A DNA stretch of 61,558 nt from assembly GCF_004348335.1 (NCBI RefSeq), contig NZ_SMJW01000011.1:1-61558 (forward strand). The letters are read 5' to 3'. Source of the DNA: Actinomadura bangladeshensis (GTDB lineage: Bacteria > Actinomycetota > Actinomycetes > Streptosporangiales > Streptosporangiaceae). Both the position numbers and the translations under genes were made by a program. The notes under the pieces were generated by a model. It was given only the letters and a program-made list of their open reading frames with translations, searched no databases and was not told the origin of the DNA. Shown piece by piece: positions 50,716 to 59,485 of the stretch; the stretch's first letter is position 1; each line of letters begins with the position of its first letter.

Positions 50716-51794
50716 ACGTAGACATATCTGCCGGTGCTCCTCGGGAGGACTCCGTGGCCGTGACCGCGGAGCCGCGCGAAGCGACCGGGGCGACCTCCAC
50801 GGGCGCGGAGGGCCCTCGCCGATCGACGGGTGGCCGCGGCGGAGACCGGCTCGCCGACCTGGTGTCCAGGTTCGCGCTCGTTGCGGTCCTCCTGCTCCTG
50901 TGGTCGGCCTTCAGCGTGTACAACCCTCAGGTCTTCAACACGACGTCGAACCTGCAGACGGTGCTGTCCGTGCAGGCCACCACCGGTCTGCTGGCGCTCG
51001 CCGTGGTGGTCCCCCTCGTCGCCGGCCAGTTCGACCTGTCCACGGGGTTCCAGCTCGGCCTGGCGCAGAGCCTCTGTGCCGTGCTGGTGATCAAGGAGCA
51101 GTGGCCGCCCCTCCTCGCGCTCCTCGTGGTCCTGGTGGTGGGCGTCGTGATCGGGGTCGTCAACGGACAGTTGATCACGCGACTCGGTCTTCCCTCGTTC
51201 ACGACCACGCTCGGCACCGGGATGCTGGTCCTCGGGCTCACCCAGTGGCTGACGGAGAACAAGGTGATCACCGGCACGGCGGCACCGTGGTTCTTCGACC
51301 TCGGCAGGATTCGTGTTGCGGGGGTGCCCCTGCCGTTCATCTACCTTGCGGTGGTCGCCGCGATCCTGTTCGTGCTCCTCGACCGTACGGTGTGGGGCCG
51401 ACGGGCGTACGCCGTCGGTGCGAACCCGGCGGCGGCGCGGCTTTCCGGCATCGCGGCCGACCGGCAGGTGCGCCACAGCTTCGTCATCGCCGGCTTCCTC
51501 TGCTCGCTCGCGGGTTGCATCTCGATGATGAGTCTGGGCGGTTCCTCTCCGGTGATCGGCCTGGGGTCGCTGCTCCCGGCCTTCGCCGCCGCGTTCCTGG
51601 GAGCCACCTGCTTCCGCCCGGGCCGGTACAACGTGGTCGGCACCGTGGTCGCGGTGTACGTCATCGGCGTGGGCATCACGGGGCTGCAGCAACTGGGCGC
51701 GCAGGCCTACATCCAGGACGTCTTCAACGGCGCAGCGCTCCTGATCGCGCTCGTCATCTCGACCATCGCGCGGCGGCGGAGGGTCGTCGGCTAG
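50712..51794 (+). CDS. Sugar-type ABC importer permease (RbsC-like)
   Basis: A 360-aa membrane protein with about eight to ten helices. After a hydrophilic N-terminal stretch of about 50 residues comes VAVLLLLWSAFSVYNPQVFN. The family motif FDLSTGFQLGLA appears at the conserved RbsC position, then VNGQLITRLGLPSFTTTLGT, RRAYAVGANPAAARLSGI (EAA-like coupling loop) and AAAFLGATCFRPGRYNVVGT. One permease gene alone implies a homodimer. It completes the importer with the ATPase and lipoprotein upstream. Confidence 0.94.
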   Translation: MNVDISAGAPREDSVAVTAEPREATGATSTGAEGPRRSTGGRGGDRLADLVSRFALVAVLLLLWSAFSVYNPQVFNTTSNLQTVLSVQATTGLLALAVVVPLVAGQFDLSTGFQLGLAQSLCAVLVIKEQWPPLLALLVVLVVGVVIGVVNGQLITRLGLPSFTTTLGTGMLVLGLTQWLTENKVITGTAAPWFFDLGRIRVAGVPLPFIYLAVVAAILFVLLDRTVWGRRAYAVGANPAAARLSGIAADRQVRHSFVIAGFLCSLAGCISMMSLGGSSPVIGLGSLLPAFAAAFLGATCFRPGRYNVVGTVVAVYVIGVGITGLQQLGAQAYIQDVFNGAALLIALVISTIARRRRVVG

Positions 51795-51830
51795 CGCGGC
51801 GCAGGTGGCCTGAACAGGAGGCATGGCCGA

Positions 51831-52286
51831 ATGGAACCGATGGAGACCAAGGTGTCGTCCGGCTTCGCCGACGTCCTTGCCGGCTACTACGCCGCCGAGC
51901 AGCGCTATGTGGCCGCCGGTGGTGTGAAGGCCGGTGCGGACTTCAGCGAGATGGCGTCGTACCTTCACCCCGATGTGGTGGGCCGCCAGGGACCCACCGT
52001 CCCCTATCCCGGGGACTGGCACGGAGCGGCGGGCATCGAGCGCTTCTTCGCGCTGTTCACCGAGACGTGGTCGAGCCTCGAGCTGAGTGACATCCAGTAC
52101 TTCGAGGGGGAGACCGGTCTCGCGATCCAGATGCGGATGCAGGCGACCAGCGTGGCGACGGGCAAGCGCCTGGACACGATGGTCGGCCACTTCCTCACCT
52201 TCGAGGATGGGCTCATCCGTGAGTTCAACGTCTACTACCGCGACCCGGTGCACGTGTTCGAGGTGACCCGACCCGACCGAGGCTGA
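51831..52286 (+). CDS. SnoaL/NTF2-like protein (first of three in the cluster)
   Basis: A 151-aa cone-shaped alpha+beta-barrel protein of the SnoaL-like/NTF2 superfamily. It has an N-terminal helix, EMASYLHPDVVGRQGP (pocket entrance), the WHGAAGIERFFALFTETW helix, and strands ending in VGHFLTFEDGLIREFNVYYRD. Members act as isomerases, dehydratases, cyclases or binding proteins with pocket His/Asp. AGGAGG is upstream of 51831 (12 bases away). It follows the permease by 36 bases and is ended by a strong terminator, so it belongs to the importer transcript. Reaction unknown. Confidence 0.8.
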   Translation: MEPMETKVSSGFADVLAGYYAAEQRYVAAGGVKAGADFSEMASYLHPDVVGRQGPTVPYPGDWHGAAGIERFFALFTETWSSLELSDIQYFEGETGLAIQMRMQATSVATGKRLDTMVGHFLTFEDGLIREFNVYYRDPVHVFEVTRPDRG

Positions 52287-52313
52287 CGAGCCGGCACCCG
52301 ACCGTGACCAGCC

Positions 52314-52353
52314 GGGGGGCTGACGGGACGACCGTCCCGTCAGCCCCCCTTTT
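52314..52353 (+). terminator. Rho-independent terminator after the importer operon
   Basis: A perfect 17-bp stem, GGGGGGCTGACGGGACG at 52314-52330, pairs with CGTCCCGTCAGCCCCCC at 52333-52349. It is followed by TTTT at 52350-52353. It starts 27 bases after the SnoaL-like stop codon. Confidence 0.9.
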
Positions 52354-52415
52354 CGCGTGCCCGGAAAGGCCGGCCGACCAGGGTTTGCATAAACATTTGG
52401 TTATCAGCCGATGCC

Positions 52416-52433
52416 AAAACCGGTTCTGGTTTT
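52416..52433. promoter_or_regulatory. Dyad AAAACC-N6-GGTTTT upstream of the M24-type gene
   Basis: AAAACCGGTTCTGGTTTT has perfect 6-bp arms with a 6-base spacer. The sequence from 52384 to 52440 is strikingly AT-rich for this genome. It lies 53 bases before the M24 start, and the IclR gene is downstream in the same transcript, so it is a candidate autoregulatory operator. Confidence 0.5.
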
Positions 52434-52486
52434 TATATCGCGGCGGGATGACACTGATGCGACAGCGCTCGACACGAGGACGGCCA

Positions 52487-53917
52487 ATGACGACCAACAG
52501 CATTGCCCCGGCGGGTTCCGCAGCGGAGCCCGACGGCATCGGCGACGTTCAGATGCGCACCGGCCTGTCGCCGAAGCTCGGCCCCGCGGCGGTCCAGATT
52601 CCGGTGCGGCCCTACCCCGAGCATCTCCTGCCGGCGGGTGCACGCCCCCACGTCGTGGCCCCTGAGCACTTCCCGAGGTTGTCGCTCGCCGAGCGGAACC
52701 GGCGCTGGGACGGCCTGCGCAAGCGCATGATCTTCGCCGGCGTCGACTGCCTGGTCCTGCTCGGCACCGACATGTACTGGGACATGGGCCTCGCCAACCT
52801 CCGCTACGTCACCGGCGTGGGCGCCAAGATGGGCACGAAGGCCCTGTTCTTCCTCGACGAGGACCCCGTCGTCTACAACACGGTGCCGCACATGAGCCGG
52901 CCCTTCCACGCCCAGCACAGCCTCCAGGACTGGACCCGTGACATCCGGATCTTCCGGGGATTCCCGGAGATCGCCGCCGAGCTGCGGGACCGCGGCCTGG
53001 ACCGGTCCCGGATCGGCATCGTGGGCTTCAGCTCCACCATCCTCCCGGCCAGCGTCTTCGTCGACGCCGAGCTGCAGGCCCTGAAGACCGTGCTCCCGGG
53101 CGCGCGTCTCGTCGACTTCGGCCACGCGCTCGAGGAGATGCGCATGGTCAAGAGCGAGGAGGAGATCGGGCTCATGCGCCGCGGGGGAGAAATCGCCCGC
53201 AAGGTGATCGACGTGATGGTCGAGAGCGCTCGTCCAGGCGTCCCGGAGGCCGAGCTCTACGCCGACATGATCCGCGCCCAGATCGCCGACGGCGCGGAGC
53301 CGAACATCTTCAACCTTCTGGCCTCCGGACCCGTGGAGCACCCCGACACCGAGCTGTGGCACCTGCTCCACGGCAGCGACCAGCCGGCCGCGCCCACCAT
53401 GCGGCCGCTGGCGGAGGGCGACAACATCATCTCGGAGTTCCACACGAAGTACGGCGGCTACCTTGTGCACGCCGAGTACACCGTGCACGTCGGTCGCCGC
53501 GTCCCCGATCGGCTGCAGAGGATCTGGGACGTCGCGGTCGAGTGCCTCGACGCCAGCCGGCAGATGATGCGCCCCGGAGTCACCGTCCGCGAGCTCTTGG
53601 AGGCGCTGCGGCGCCCCGCGGCCAAGGCGGGCCTCGACTGGGTCGAGCTCGGCTTCCACGCCATGGGGCTGGTGTCGCCGGAGTTCCCCACCGTCGTCTA
53701 CGAGAAGGGCTTCGGCATCAGCACCGCCGACGGCAGCCGGATCGGCGACCTGGAGCTGCAGGAAGGCATGACCTTCGGCAACAACATCGACCTCTTCGAC
53801 CCGTCGTGGAAGCCGGACGTGGGCTGCGTGCTCTCGGACTGCATGGTGGTCCGCGAAGGAGGTGCCGAACTCCTCGTCGGCACGCCGCGCACCGTCGGGC
53901 TCGGGGGCTCGTCATGA
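52487..53917 (+). CDS. M24-fold (Xaa-Pro peptidase/creatinase-like) protein lacking metal ligands
   Basis: A 476-aa protein with a creatinase N-terminal domain (RMIFAGVDCLVLLGTDMYWD, NLRYVTGVGAKMGTKALFFL) and a pita-bread M24 C-terminal domain (MRMVKSEEEIGLMRRGGEIA). The usual dimetal ligands are largely absent. The D...SD region reads SEFHTKYGGYLVHAEYTV, and the two Glu of TIEPG and RIED are replaced in FGNNIDLFD and CVLSDCM. A His near FHAMG may remain. As in creatinase, it could be a metal-free hydrolase. Start at 52487 has GAGGA six bases upstream. It heads a transcript with iclR, a SnoaL-like protein, ALDH and SDR. The C-N bond substrate is unknown. Confidence 0.85.
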   Translation: MTTNSIAPAGSAAEPDGIGDVQMRTGLSPKLGPAAVQIPVRPYPEHLLPAGARPHVVAPEHFPRLSLAERNRRWDGLRKRMIFAGVDCLVLLGTDMYWDMGLANLRYVTGVGAKMGTKALFFLDEDPVVYNTVPHMSRPFHAQHSLQDWTRDIRIFRGFPEIAAELRDRGLDRSRIGIVGFSSTILPASVFVDAELQALKTVLPGARLVDFGHALEEMRMVKSEEEIGLMRRGGEIARKVIDVMVESARPGVPEAELYADMIRAQIADGAEPNIFNLLASGPVEHPDTELWHLLHGSDQPAAPTMRPLAEGDNIISEFHTKYGGYLVHAEYTVHVGRRVPDRLQRIWDVAVECLDASRQMMRPGVTVRELLEALRRPAAKAGLDWVELGFHAMGLVSPEFPTVVYEKGFGISTADGSRIGDLELQEGMTFGNNIDLFDPSWKPDVGCVLSDCMVVREGGAELLVGTPRTVGLGGSS

Positions 53918-54828
53918 GCGTGGAAGGCATGGCCGTGATCGACGTGAAGCCGATCGGCCTGAAGACGCCGCCGTCGTACGCGATCGCCAGTGTCGACCAC
54001 GCTCTCAAGCTCGCCGTCGTCCTGCACCTCGAAGGCGAACTGACGGTGACCGCCGCGGCCGAGCGCCTGGGCGTCGCTCGTTCGACCGCCCATCGGGTCC
54101 TCCAGATGCTCGTCTACCGCGACTTCGCCGTGCAGGGCGACGACCGCGTCTACCGGGCCGGCCCGGTGCTCGGGCCGGCGGCCCACTCGCCCTCGCGTAC
54201 GGCCGAGCTCCGGACGGCGGCGCTGCCCCACCTCCAGCGGCTCAGCGCAGCCCTCGGCGAGTCCGTCAACCTCTCGATCCTGTCGGGGGACACCACGCGC
54301 TTCATCGCCAGCGTCGAGTTCCGGCGGGTGCTGGGGGTGACCACCCGGGAGGGCATGGTCTTCCCGCTCCACCGCACGACGACCGGCATGCTGCGCCTCG
54401 CATCGCTGCATGATCCCAAGCTGCTCGAATACGTCGACCGGCACCCGGACATCCGCCGTTCCCAACGACGGGCCCTTTTCCACGACGTGGCCCAGGCACG
54501 CCGCACCGGTTTCGCCCTCAACATGGAGCGCTCCGAGAAGGGCCTCGTCGCCATCGGCGTGCCCGTCTCCTGGCTCGGGAGCGGCCTGTTCGCCGGCCTC
54601 TCGGTCCCCCTGCCACTGGTGCGGTACGACCACCGGCAGCTCGACCGGTACGTCGCCGTCCTGCGCGCGGCCAGCGCCGCGCTGTCACGTGACCTCCGCG
54701 GCGCGGTGCCCACGCCGCGACCTTCCACGACATCGAGAGATGAGGAACATCATGGACTTCGACCCTCTGGCGGGCATCCAGCGCTTCTACGACGCGGAGA
54801 ACCAGTTCGTTTCGGCCGCGCCCTCTGA
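53914..54828 (+). CDS. IclR-family transcriptional regulator
   Basis: A 304-aa regulator. The winged helix is at about residues 30-75 (LTVTAAAERLGVARSTAHRV, LQMLVYRDFAV), and the effector domain has SVNLSILSGDTTRFIASVEF and MERSEKGLVAIGVPVSW. The ATG overlaps the M24 stop (ATGA). The normal family end is around residue 270. The last 30 or so residues read into the next gene, so the true C terminus is unusual, with a 77-base overlap with the SnoaL-like gene. It probably controls this operon, perhaps through the dyad at 52416-52433. Confidence 0.9.
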   Translation: MSVEGMAVIDVKPIGLKTPPSYAIASVDHALKLAVVLHLEGELTVTAAAERLGVARSTAHRVLQMLVYRDFAVQGDDRVYRAGPVLGPAAHSPSRTAELRTAALPHLQRLSAALGESVNLSILSGDTTRFIASVEFRRVLGVTTREGMVFPLHRTTTGMLRLASLHDPKLLEYVDRHPDIRRSQRRALFHDVAQARRTGFALNMERSEKGLVAIGVPVSWLGSGLFAGLSVPLPLVRYDHRQLDRYVAVLRAASAALSRDLRGAVPTPRPSTTSRDEEHHGLRPSGGHPALLRRGEPVRFGRAL

Positions 54829-55201
54829 GCGGGACATCAGCGTGATGCTCGCGGAGCTCGACCCCGACGTGGTGGTGGATGTACCGGAGTCGCTGCCGCA
54901 CGGAGGAGTCTGGCGCGGGCACGAGGGATTCACGCGACTGTTCGATGCCGTGACCGAGCACTGGCAGGAGTTCGAGGTCGTCTACAACGGTGCGAAGTGG
55001 CATCAGATCGACGACCGGCGAATCCTGACAGAGGGACGGCTGCACGGAGTGCTGCGCGCCGACGGGCTCCTGGTCGACATGCCGGTCGCGTCGATCTTCA
55101 CCTTCACCGGCCGCGGCCTGTCGCGTCTCGACCACTTCTATAAGGACACGGCGGCCATCGTGGCTCCGCGACTGGCGCGCGCCAACGAAAGGTGCCATTG
55201 A
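54752..55201 (+). CDS. SnoaL/NTF2-like protein (second of three)
   Basis: A 149-aa SnoaL-like protein: AGIQRFYDAENQFVSAAPSE, LDPDVVVDVPESLPHGGVWR, GHEGFTRLFDAVTEHWQEFE, then strands up to IFTFTGRGLSRLDHFYKD. ATG at 54752 has GAGGA five bases upstream; ATG at 54740 is possible too. It overlaps the 3' end of iclR and ends in a TGATG overlap with the aldehyde dehydrogenase gene. It is only distantly similar to the neighbour at 51831, sharing the HG-x-W-G/R-GxxG pocket pattern, which hints at duplication and divergence within the pathway. Confidence 0.85.
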   Translation: MDFDPLAGIQRFYDAENQFVSAAPSERDISVMLAELDPDVVVDVPESLPHGGVWRGHEGFTRLFDAVTEHWQEFEVVYNGAKWHQIDDRRILTEGRLHGVLRADGLLVDMPVASIFTFTGRGLSRLDHFYKDTAAIVAPRLARANERCH

Positions 55202-56676
55202 TGAGTACCGCGAACGACGAACTGATGCTGATCGACGGGGACCTCGTCGAGTCCTCCTCCGGAAGGCGATTCGACAACATCAACCCCGCGACGGAGGAGG
55301 TCATCGGGCAGGTCGCGGACGGCACGCCGGCCGACACCGACCGCGCCATCGCGGCCGCCCGGAGGGCGTTCGACACGACCGACTGGCCGACCGACCGGGA
55401 GATGCGCGCCCGCGCCCTCCTGCAGTTGCAGGACGCGCTCGAAAGCGAGCGCGAGCTCTACCGGCAGGAGCTGATCGACGAGACCGGCATGCCGAGGTCG
55501 CTGGTCGCCTCGGCCCACCTCGATGCGACGCTCGAGGACGCCCTGCGCTTCCCGGCCGGCATGATCCGCGACTTCGCGTGGGAGCGCAGCCTCGACCCCG
55601 TGGCCAAGGGCGGCCAGGTCGTGCGCCGGACGGTCCGCAAAGAAGCCGTCGGCGTCGTCGGCGCCATCGTGCCGTGGAACGTGCCGCTCGAGGTCACCCT
55701 GCACAAGCTCGGCCAGGCGCTGGCGACGGGCAACACCGTCGTCCTCAAGCCCGCGCCCGACACGCCCTTCAACGCGACCCGGCTCGCGCGCCTCGTCGTG
55801 GACAAGACCGACATCCCGCCGGGCGTGCTCAACGTCGTGACCTCGTCCGACCACCTCATCGGGGAGGCGCTGGTCACCGATCCGCGCGTGGACATGATCT
55901 CGTTCACCGGCTCCACCGCGACCGGACGACGGATCGCGGAGAAGGCGGCGCCCACGCTCAAGCGGCTCTTCCTCGAACTCGGCGGCAAGTCGGCCCACAT
56001 CCTCTTCGACGACGCCGACCTCGACGTCCAGCTCCCCCTGGCCGCGCGGTGGGTGACCGCGCACGCCGGTCAGGGCTGCCACCTGCCGACCCGGCTGCTC
56101 GCCCCCCGGTCCCGCTACGACGAGATCGTCGAGCGCGTTCGCGCCGAGATGGAACAGGTGCCCTACGGCGACCCGAACGACCCGGACGTGCACATGGGTC
56201 CGGTCATCAGCGCGCGGCAGCACGAGCGAGTCCTGGGCTACCTGCGGCTCGGGCGGGAAGAGGGTGCGCGGCTGGTGACCGGCGGCCGGCGCCCCGCACA
56301 CCTCGACAAGGGCTTCTTCATCGAGCCGACCGTGTTCGCCGACGTCGACAACTCGATGCGGATCGCCAGGGAGGAGATCTTCGGGCCGGTCCTCGTCGTC
56401 ATCCCGTACGACGACGAGGACGACGCCGTGCGCATTGCGAACGACTCGCAGTACGGCCTGGCCGGGAACATCTCGACCCAGGATCCGGAGCGGGCCCTGC
56501 GCGTCGCGAGCCGCCTCCGCGTCGGCGTGGCACGGATCAACGGCTCGGACCCCTACGCGGCCGACGCCCCGTTCGGCGGCTACAAGCAGAGCGGGCTGGG
56601 CCGCCAGAACGGCGTCGAGGGCTTCGAGCAGTATCTGCAGACCAAGACCCTCGGCCTCCCGGACACCTTCCGGTGA
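55201..56676 (+). CDS. NAD(P)+-dependent aldehyde dehydrogenase
   Basis: A 491-aa ALDH. Oxyanion Asn lies in VPWNVPLEV, the catalytic Glu in LELGGKSAH, the catalytic Cys in GQGCHLPTRLL, and the nucleotide fold signature in SFTGSTATGRRIAEKA. The C-terminal PFGGYKQSGLGRQNGVEGFE is standard. ATG at 55201 overlaps the preceding stop (TGATG); AAAGG is about nine bases upstream. It would oxidise an aldehyde released earlier in the pathway to the acid. It precedes the SDR gene by 38 bases. The specific aldehyde is not determinable. Confidence 0.96.
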   Translation: MSTANDELMLIDGDLVESSSGRRFDNINPATEEVIGQVADGTPADTDRAIAAARRAFDTTDWPTDREMRARALLQLQDALESERELYRQELIDETGMPRSLVASAHLDATLEDALRFPAGMIRDFAWERSLDPVAKGGQVVRRTVRKEAVGVVGAIVPWNVPLEVTLHKLGQALATGNTVVLKPAPDTPFNATRLARLVVDKTDIPPGVLNVVTSSDHLIGEALVTDPRVDMISFTGSTATGRRIAEKAAPTLKRLFLELGGKSAHILFDDADLDVQLPLAARWVTAHAGQGCHLPTRLLAPRSRYDEIVERVRAEMEQVPYGDPNDPDVHMGPVISARQHERVLGYLRLGREEGARLVTGGRRPAHLDKGFFIEPTVFADVDNSMRIAREEIFGPVLVVIPYDDEDDAVRIANDSQYGLAGNISTQDPERALRVASRLRVGVARINGSDPYAADAPFGGYKQSGLGRQNGVEGFEQYLQTKTLGLPDTFR

Positions 56677-56714
56677 CCCGCCCGCTCCGCCGGTCCCACG
56701 GACAAGGACACCTC

Positions 56715-57701
56715 GTGACACCGCAGGAGCCGCTCGGCTCACCCTTCGGCGCGGCCTCCACCACCAGCGACGTCGTCGCCGGCATCCCGCTCGGGAACAA
56801 GGTCGCCGTCGTCACCGGCGGGAACTCGGGACTCGGGCTGGAGACGGCGCGCACCCTGGCCCGCGCCGGCGCGCACGTCCACGTGCTCGACCGCGAGCTC
56901 GGCACCGCCCAGGTCGAGCTGGCGCCGCACGACGCGGACTTCATCCGGCTGGACCTCGCTGATCCCGAGTCGATCGACGCCGCCGCCGACCTGTTCCTGA
57001 GGAGCGGCCGGCCCGTCCACATCCTGGTGAACGCGGCCGGGATCATGGCGCCCCCGTTGTCCCGGGACCCCCGCGGCAATGAGCGACAGCTCTCGACCAA
57101 CCACCTCGGGCACTTCCGGCTCACGGGCCGGCTGTGGCCGGCGCTGCGCGCCGAGCGGGCCCGGGTGGTCGCCTACTCGTCGCTGGGCCACCAGTTCTCC
57201 GCCGTGGACTTCGACGATCCGAACTATCAGCGCCGGGCCTACAACCCGATGGCGGCCTACGGCCAGTCGAAGACGGCCAACTCGCTCTTCGCGGTCGAAC
57301 TCGACCGGCGCGGGCAGGAGCACGGGGTTCGCGCCTTCGCCGTACACCCCGGCAACGTCGCTTCGACGGGCCTCGGCAGGTTCCTGGCGCACGACGACAT
57401 GGTGGCCGCCGGGCTGATCGAGCCCCACGGGACGCCGATCGTGGATCCGGAGCGCCGGCTCAAGACCCCCGAGCAGGGCGCCGCGACCGGCGTCTGGTGT
57501 GCGACCAGCCCTCGGCTCGAAGGCATGGGCGGCGTCTATTGCGAGGACTGCGACATCGCCCGCATGTCGTCCGAGGAGGGCCCGCTGGACTTCTTCAAGG
57601 CCGGTGACGGCCGGGGCGTGATGGGCTACGCGGTCGACCCGGGCCAGGCCGAGCGCCTCTGGGACCTCAGCGAGAACCTGACCGGCCTCCGCTACCCCTG
57701 A
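56715..57701 (+). CDS. Short-chain dehydrogenase/reductase
   Basis: A 328-aa classical SDR, longer than average, of the retinol-dehydrogenase/WW-oxidoreductase-like branch. Cofactor site VVTGGNSGLGLETARTL, NAAGIMAPPLSRD, catalytic Ser in VVAYSSLGHQFS, and Tyr/Lys in AYGQSKTAN are all present. GTG at 56715 has AAGGA eight bases upstream, and the N-terminal 30 residues before the Rossmann fold are unusual. NAD(P)+-linked oxidation of an alcohol to supply the aldehyde dehydrogenase is plausible. A hairpin between this gene and the convergent SnoaL-like gene ends the transcript. Confidence 0.95.
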   Translation: MTPQEPLGSPFGAASTTSDVVAGIPLGNKVAVVTGGNSGLGLETARTLARAGAHVHVLDRELGTAQVELAPHDADFIRLDLADPESIDAAADLFLRSGRPVHILVNAAGIMAPPLSRDPRGNERQLSTNHLGHFRLTGRLWPALRAERARVVAYSSLGHQFSAVDFDDPNYQRRAYNPMAAYGQSKTANSLFAVELDRRGQEHGVRAFAVHPGNVASTGLGRFLAHDDMVAAGLIEPHGTPIVDPERRLKTPEQGAATGVWCATSPRLEGMGGVYCEDCDIARMSSEEGPLDFFKAGDGRGVMGYAVDPGQAERLWDLSENLTGLRYP

Positions 57702-57779
57702 CCATCGCCGCCGCGAGCCGCCACTCACCCGACCCGGCGACCGGAAGCAGCGGATCACGCAGGAAGCGCAGCACGCAGA

Positions 57780-57812
57780 CGGCTGCCCGGATCCTGAGGA
57801 CCCGGGCAGCCG
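57780..57812. terminator. Hairpin between convergent SDR and SnoaL-like genes
   Basis: CGGCTGCCCGG (57780-57790) pairs with CCGGGCAGCCG (57802-57812), an 11-bp perfect stem with an 11-base loop. It sits between two convergent 3' ends, so it may serve both. Confidence 0.6.
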
Positions 57813-57860
57813 CCGTTACACGTTCCCGGACGCGGGCGCCCCCGCCTTGCCCGGGCCCGG

Positions 57861-58364
57861 TCAGCCCTGCGCCTCCATCGCGGGGAAGAGGACGGTGGCG
57901 ATCCATCCGTCGGGGTGGTAGCCCTCGACCACCGGCTGCTTGCTGGTGAGCATCCAGCGACCGTCGGGCTCGCGGCGCAGGGTGTCGCGCCACCGGCCCC
58001 AGTGGTCAGGCTGGGCGAGGTCGGTGAACGCGATGTAGTAGCTGTCCGCCGTGGCCGTGTCCGGGCCGGTGAAATCGATCTGCACCGTGGTGAGGTGGTG
58101 GCGGATCCAGGTCGCCTCGTGGCCGGCCACGATCTGCTCGATCTCCGTCGCCGGCACGGCGGTTCCGTCGAGGAGGATGAACGTGCCGTCGTCGGTGAAC
58201 AGGCGCGCCATGGCGGCGAAGTCCGCCTTCTCGACGGCGAGATTGGCGTAGCGCTGCAGGACTTCCGTGATCTCCGAGCGGGCGACGGCGCGCGCGACGG
58301 ACCCGGTGTTGGCGATCGTCATCCTGCGAGTCTGGCGCTTCCCGAGCGGCGGGGACAGGGTCAT
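57861..58364 (-). CDS. SnoaL/NTF2-like protein (third of three)
   Basis: A SnoaL_4-type protein, 167 aa from ATG 58364 (overlapping the lysR stop as ATGA) or 153 aa from ATG 58322; neither has a strong ribosome site, so coupling with lysR decides the first. The fold reads ARSEITEVLQRYANLAVEKA, DFAAMARLFTDDGTF, then HHLTTVQIDFTGPDTATADS (His pair before the central strand), and ends DTLRREPDGRWMLTSKQPVV. This branch includes hydroxylating-dioxygenase small-subunit-like and isomerase-like proteins. It shares a transcript with the LysR regulator. Confidence 0.82.
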   Translation of the reverse strand: MTLSPPLGKRQTRRMTIANTGSVARAVARSEITEVLQRYANLAVEKADFAAMARLFTDDGTFILLDGTAVPATEIEQIVAGHEATWIRHHLTTVQIDFTGPDTATADSYYIAFTDLAQPDHWGRWRDTLRREPDGRWMLTSKQPVVEGYHPDGWIATVLFPAMEAQG

Positions 58365-59281
58365 TCTGCCCGGTGGAATTCGCCGAGCCGGTCGCGGATC
58401 TCGGCCACGAGCGTCTGCTGCAGCTTCGAGAACACCTTGTCGCGACGCCAGGCCACGACGATGCGCTCGCGCAGGTCGAGTCCGGGGACCTCGACCGTCG
58501 CGAGGACCCCTGCCGCCACGTCCGCCGCCACGACGTAGCGCGGGAGGATCGTGGCCCAGCCGTGGTCGATGACGGCCTGCTTCGCCGCCAGCGGGTGGCC
58601 GAGCCGGATCACGACATTCGGCTCGGCATCGGTCAGCAGGCTCAACTGCGAACTGACCGCGCGCTGTGCCGCGACGACGCGCGGCGCCGCCACCAGCGGC
58701 AGCCGCAGAGCCTCCTCGATCGACATGACACGGTTCTCCGGGCGCCGGTCCCCACGCACGACGATCAGGACCGGCTCGTCGCGCAGGACGGTCGTGTGCA
58801 CATTGGTCCGCGTCTCGTCCGCGTCCCACGTGGTCACCGCGAAGTCCGCTTCGCCACTGGAGATCTGGCGCAGCGCGTCCTGGGGCTGGAGGACGTTGAG
58901 CGTCATGTCGGCGCCCGGGTGTCGCTCCCGGAAGCGCGTGAGGACGGCCGGGAGCAGGTAGCTGCCCACGCCGATGCTCGCGGCGGCGACGACGGACCCG
59001 CCGCCGCCGGACTCGATACCGTCGACGTCGCGGCGCAGTTCGGCGGCGCTGGCCAGGATCGCCTTGGCCCAGGCGTTGGCCCGCTCACCTGCCTCGGTCA
59101 GCTCGATCTGGCTGCCGCGCCGGGTGAAGAGCTTGGCGCCCAGCCACTTCTCGAGCGCGCGCAACTGGCTGGACACGGCCGGCTGGGCGATCATCAAGAT
59201 CGCCGCGGCGCGGGTGACGCTGCGCTCCTCGACGACGAGCCGGAAGATCTCGAGCCGACGCAGGGATAGCTGAGGCTCCAC
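58361..59281 (-). CDS. LysR-family transcriptional regulator
   Basis: A 306-aa LTTR. The winged helix is at residues 5-65 (RRLEIFRLVVEERSVTRAAA, AQPAVSSQLRALEKWLGAKL), and the effector domain starts with GGGSVVAAASIGVGSYLLPA. The start is GTG at 59281, with AGGAG only two bases before it, so it may not be the only start. Upstream, ATAA-N8-TTAT (59290-59305) is a near-dyad for autoregulation. No intact divergent gene is present; only decayed genes lie beyond. It may regulate its SnoaL-like partner and the preceding catabolic genes. Confidence 0.93.
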   Translation of the reverse strand: MEPQLSLRRLEIFRLVVEERSVTRAAAILMIAQPAVSSQLRALEKWLGAKLFTRRGSQIELTEAGERANAWAKAILASAAELRRDVDGIESGGGGSVVAAASIGVGSYLLPAVLTRFRERHPGADMTLNVLQPQDALRQISSGEADFAVTTWDADETRTNVHTTVLRDEPVLIVVRGDRRPENRVMSIEEALRLPLVAAPRVVAAQRAVSSQLSLLTDAEPNVVIRLGHPLAAKQAVIDHGWATILPRYVVAADVAAGVLATVEVPGLDLRERIVVAWRRDKVFSKLQQTLVAEIRDRLGEFHRAE

Positions 59282-59485
59282 CGCTCCTCATAACTCTCGG
59301 CTTATCACGTCATTGACCAAGACGTTCTGGCGTTTATAGCACGTGGCGACGACACTGACCGTGGCGCGAGCACGCGGCCTCTCCGCGGCGCCGGACCAGT
59401 AGTGCGCCCGCGCCTGTCGGGGCTCGCGGAGGCAGGAGGCAGGACCGTGCAGGAATCCCGGACCGCTTCGATGCCGAACGCCCTC

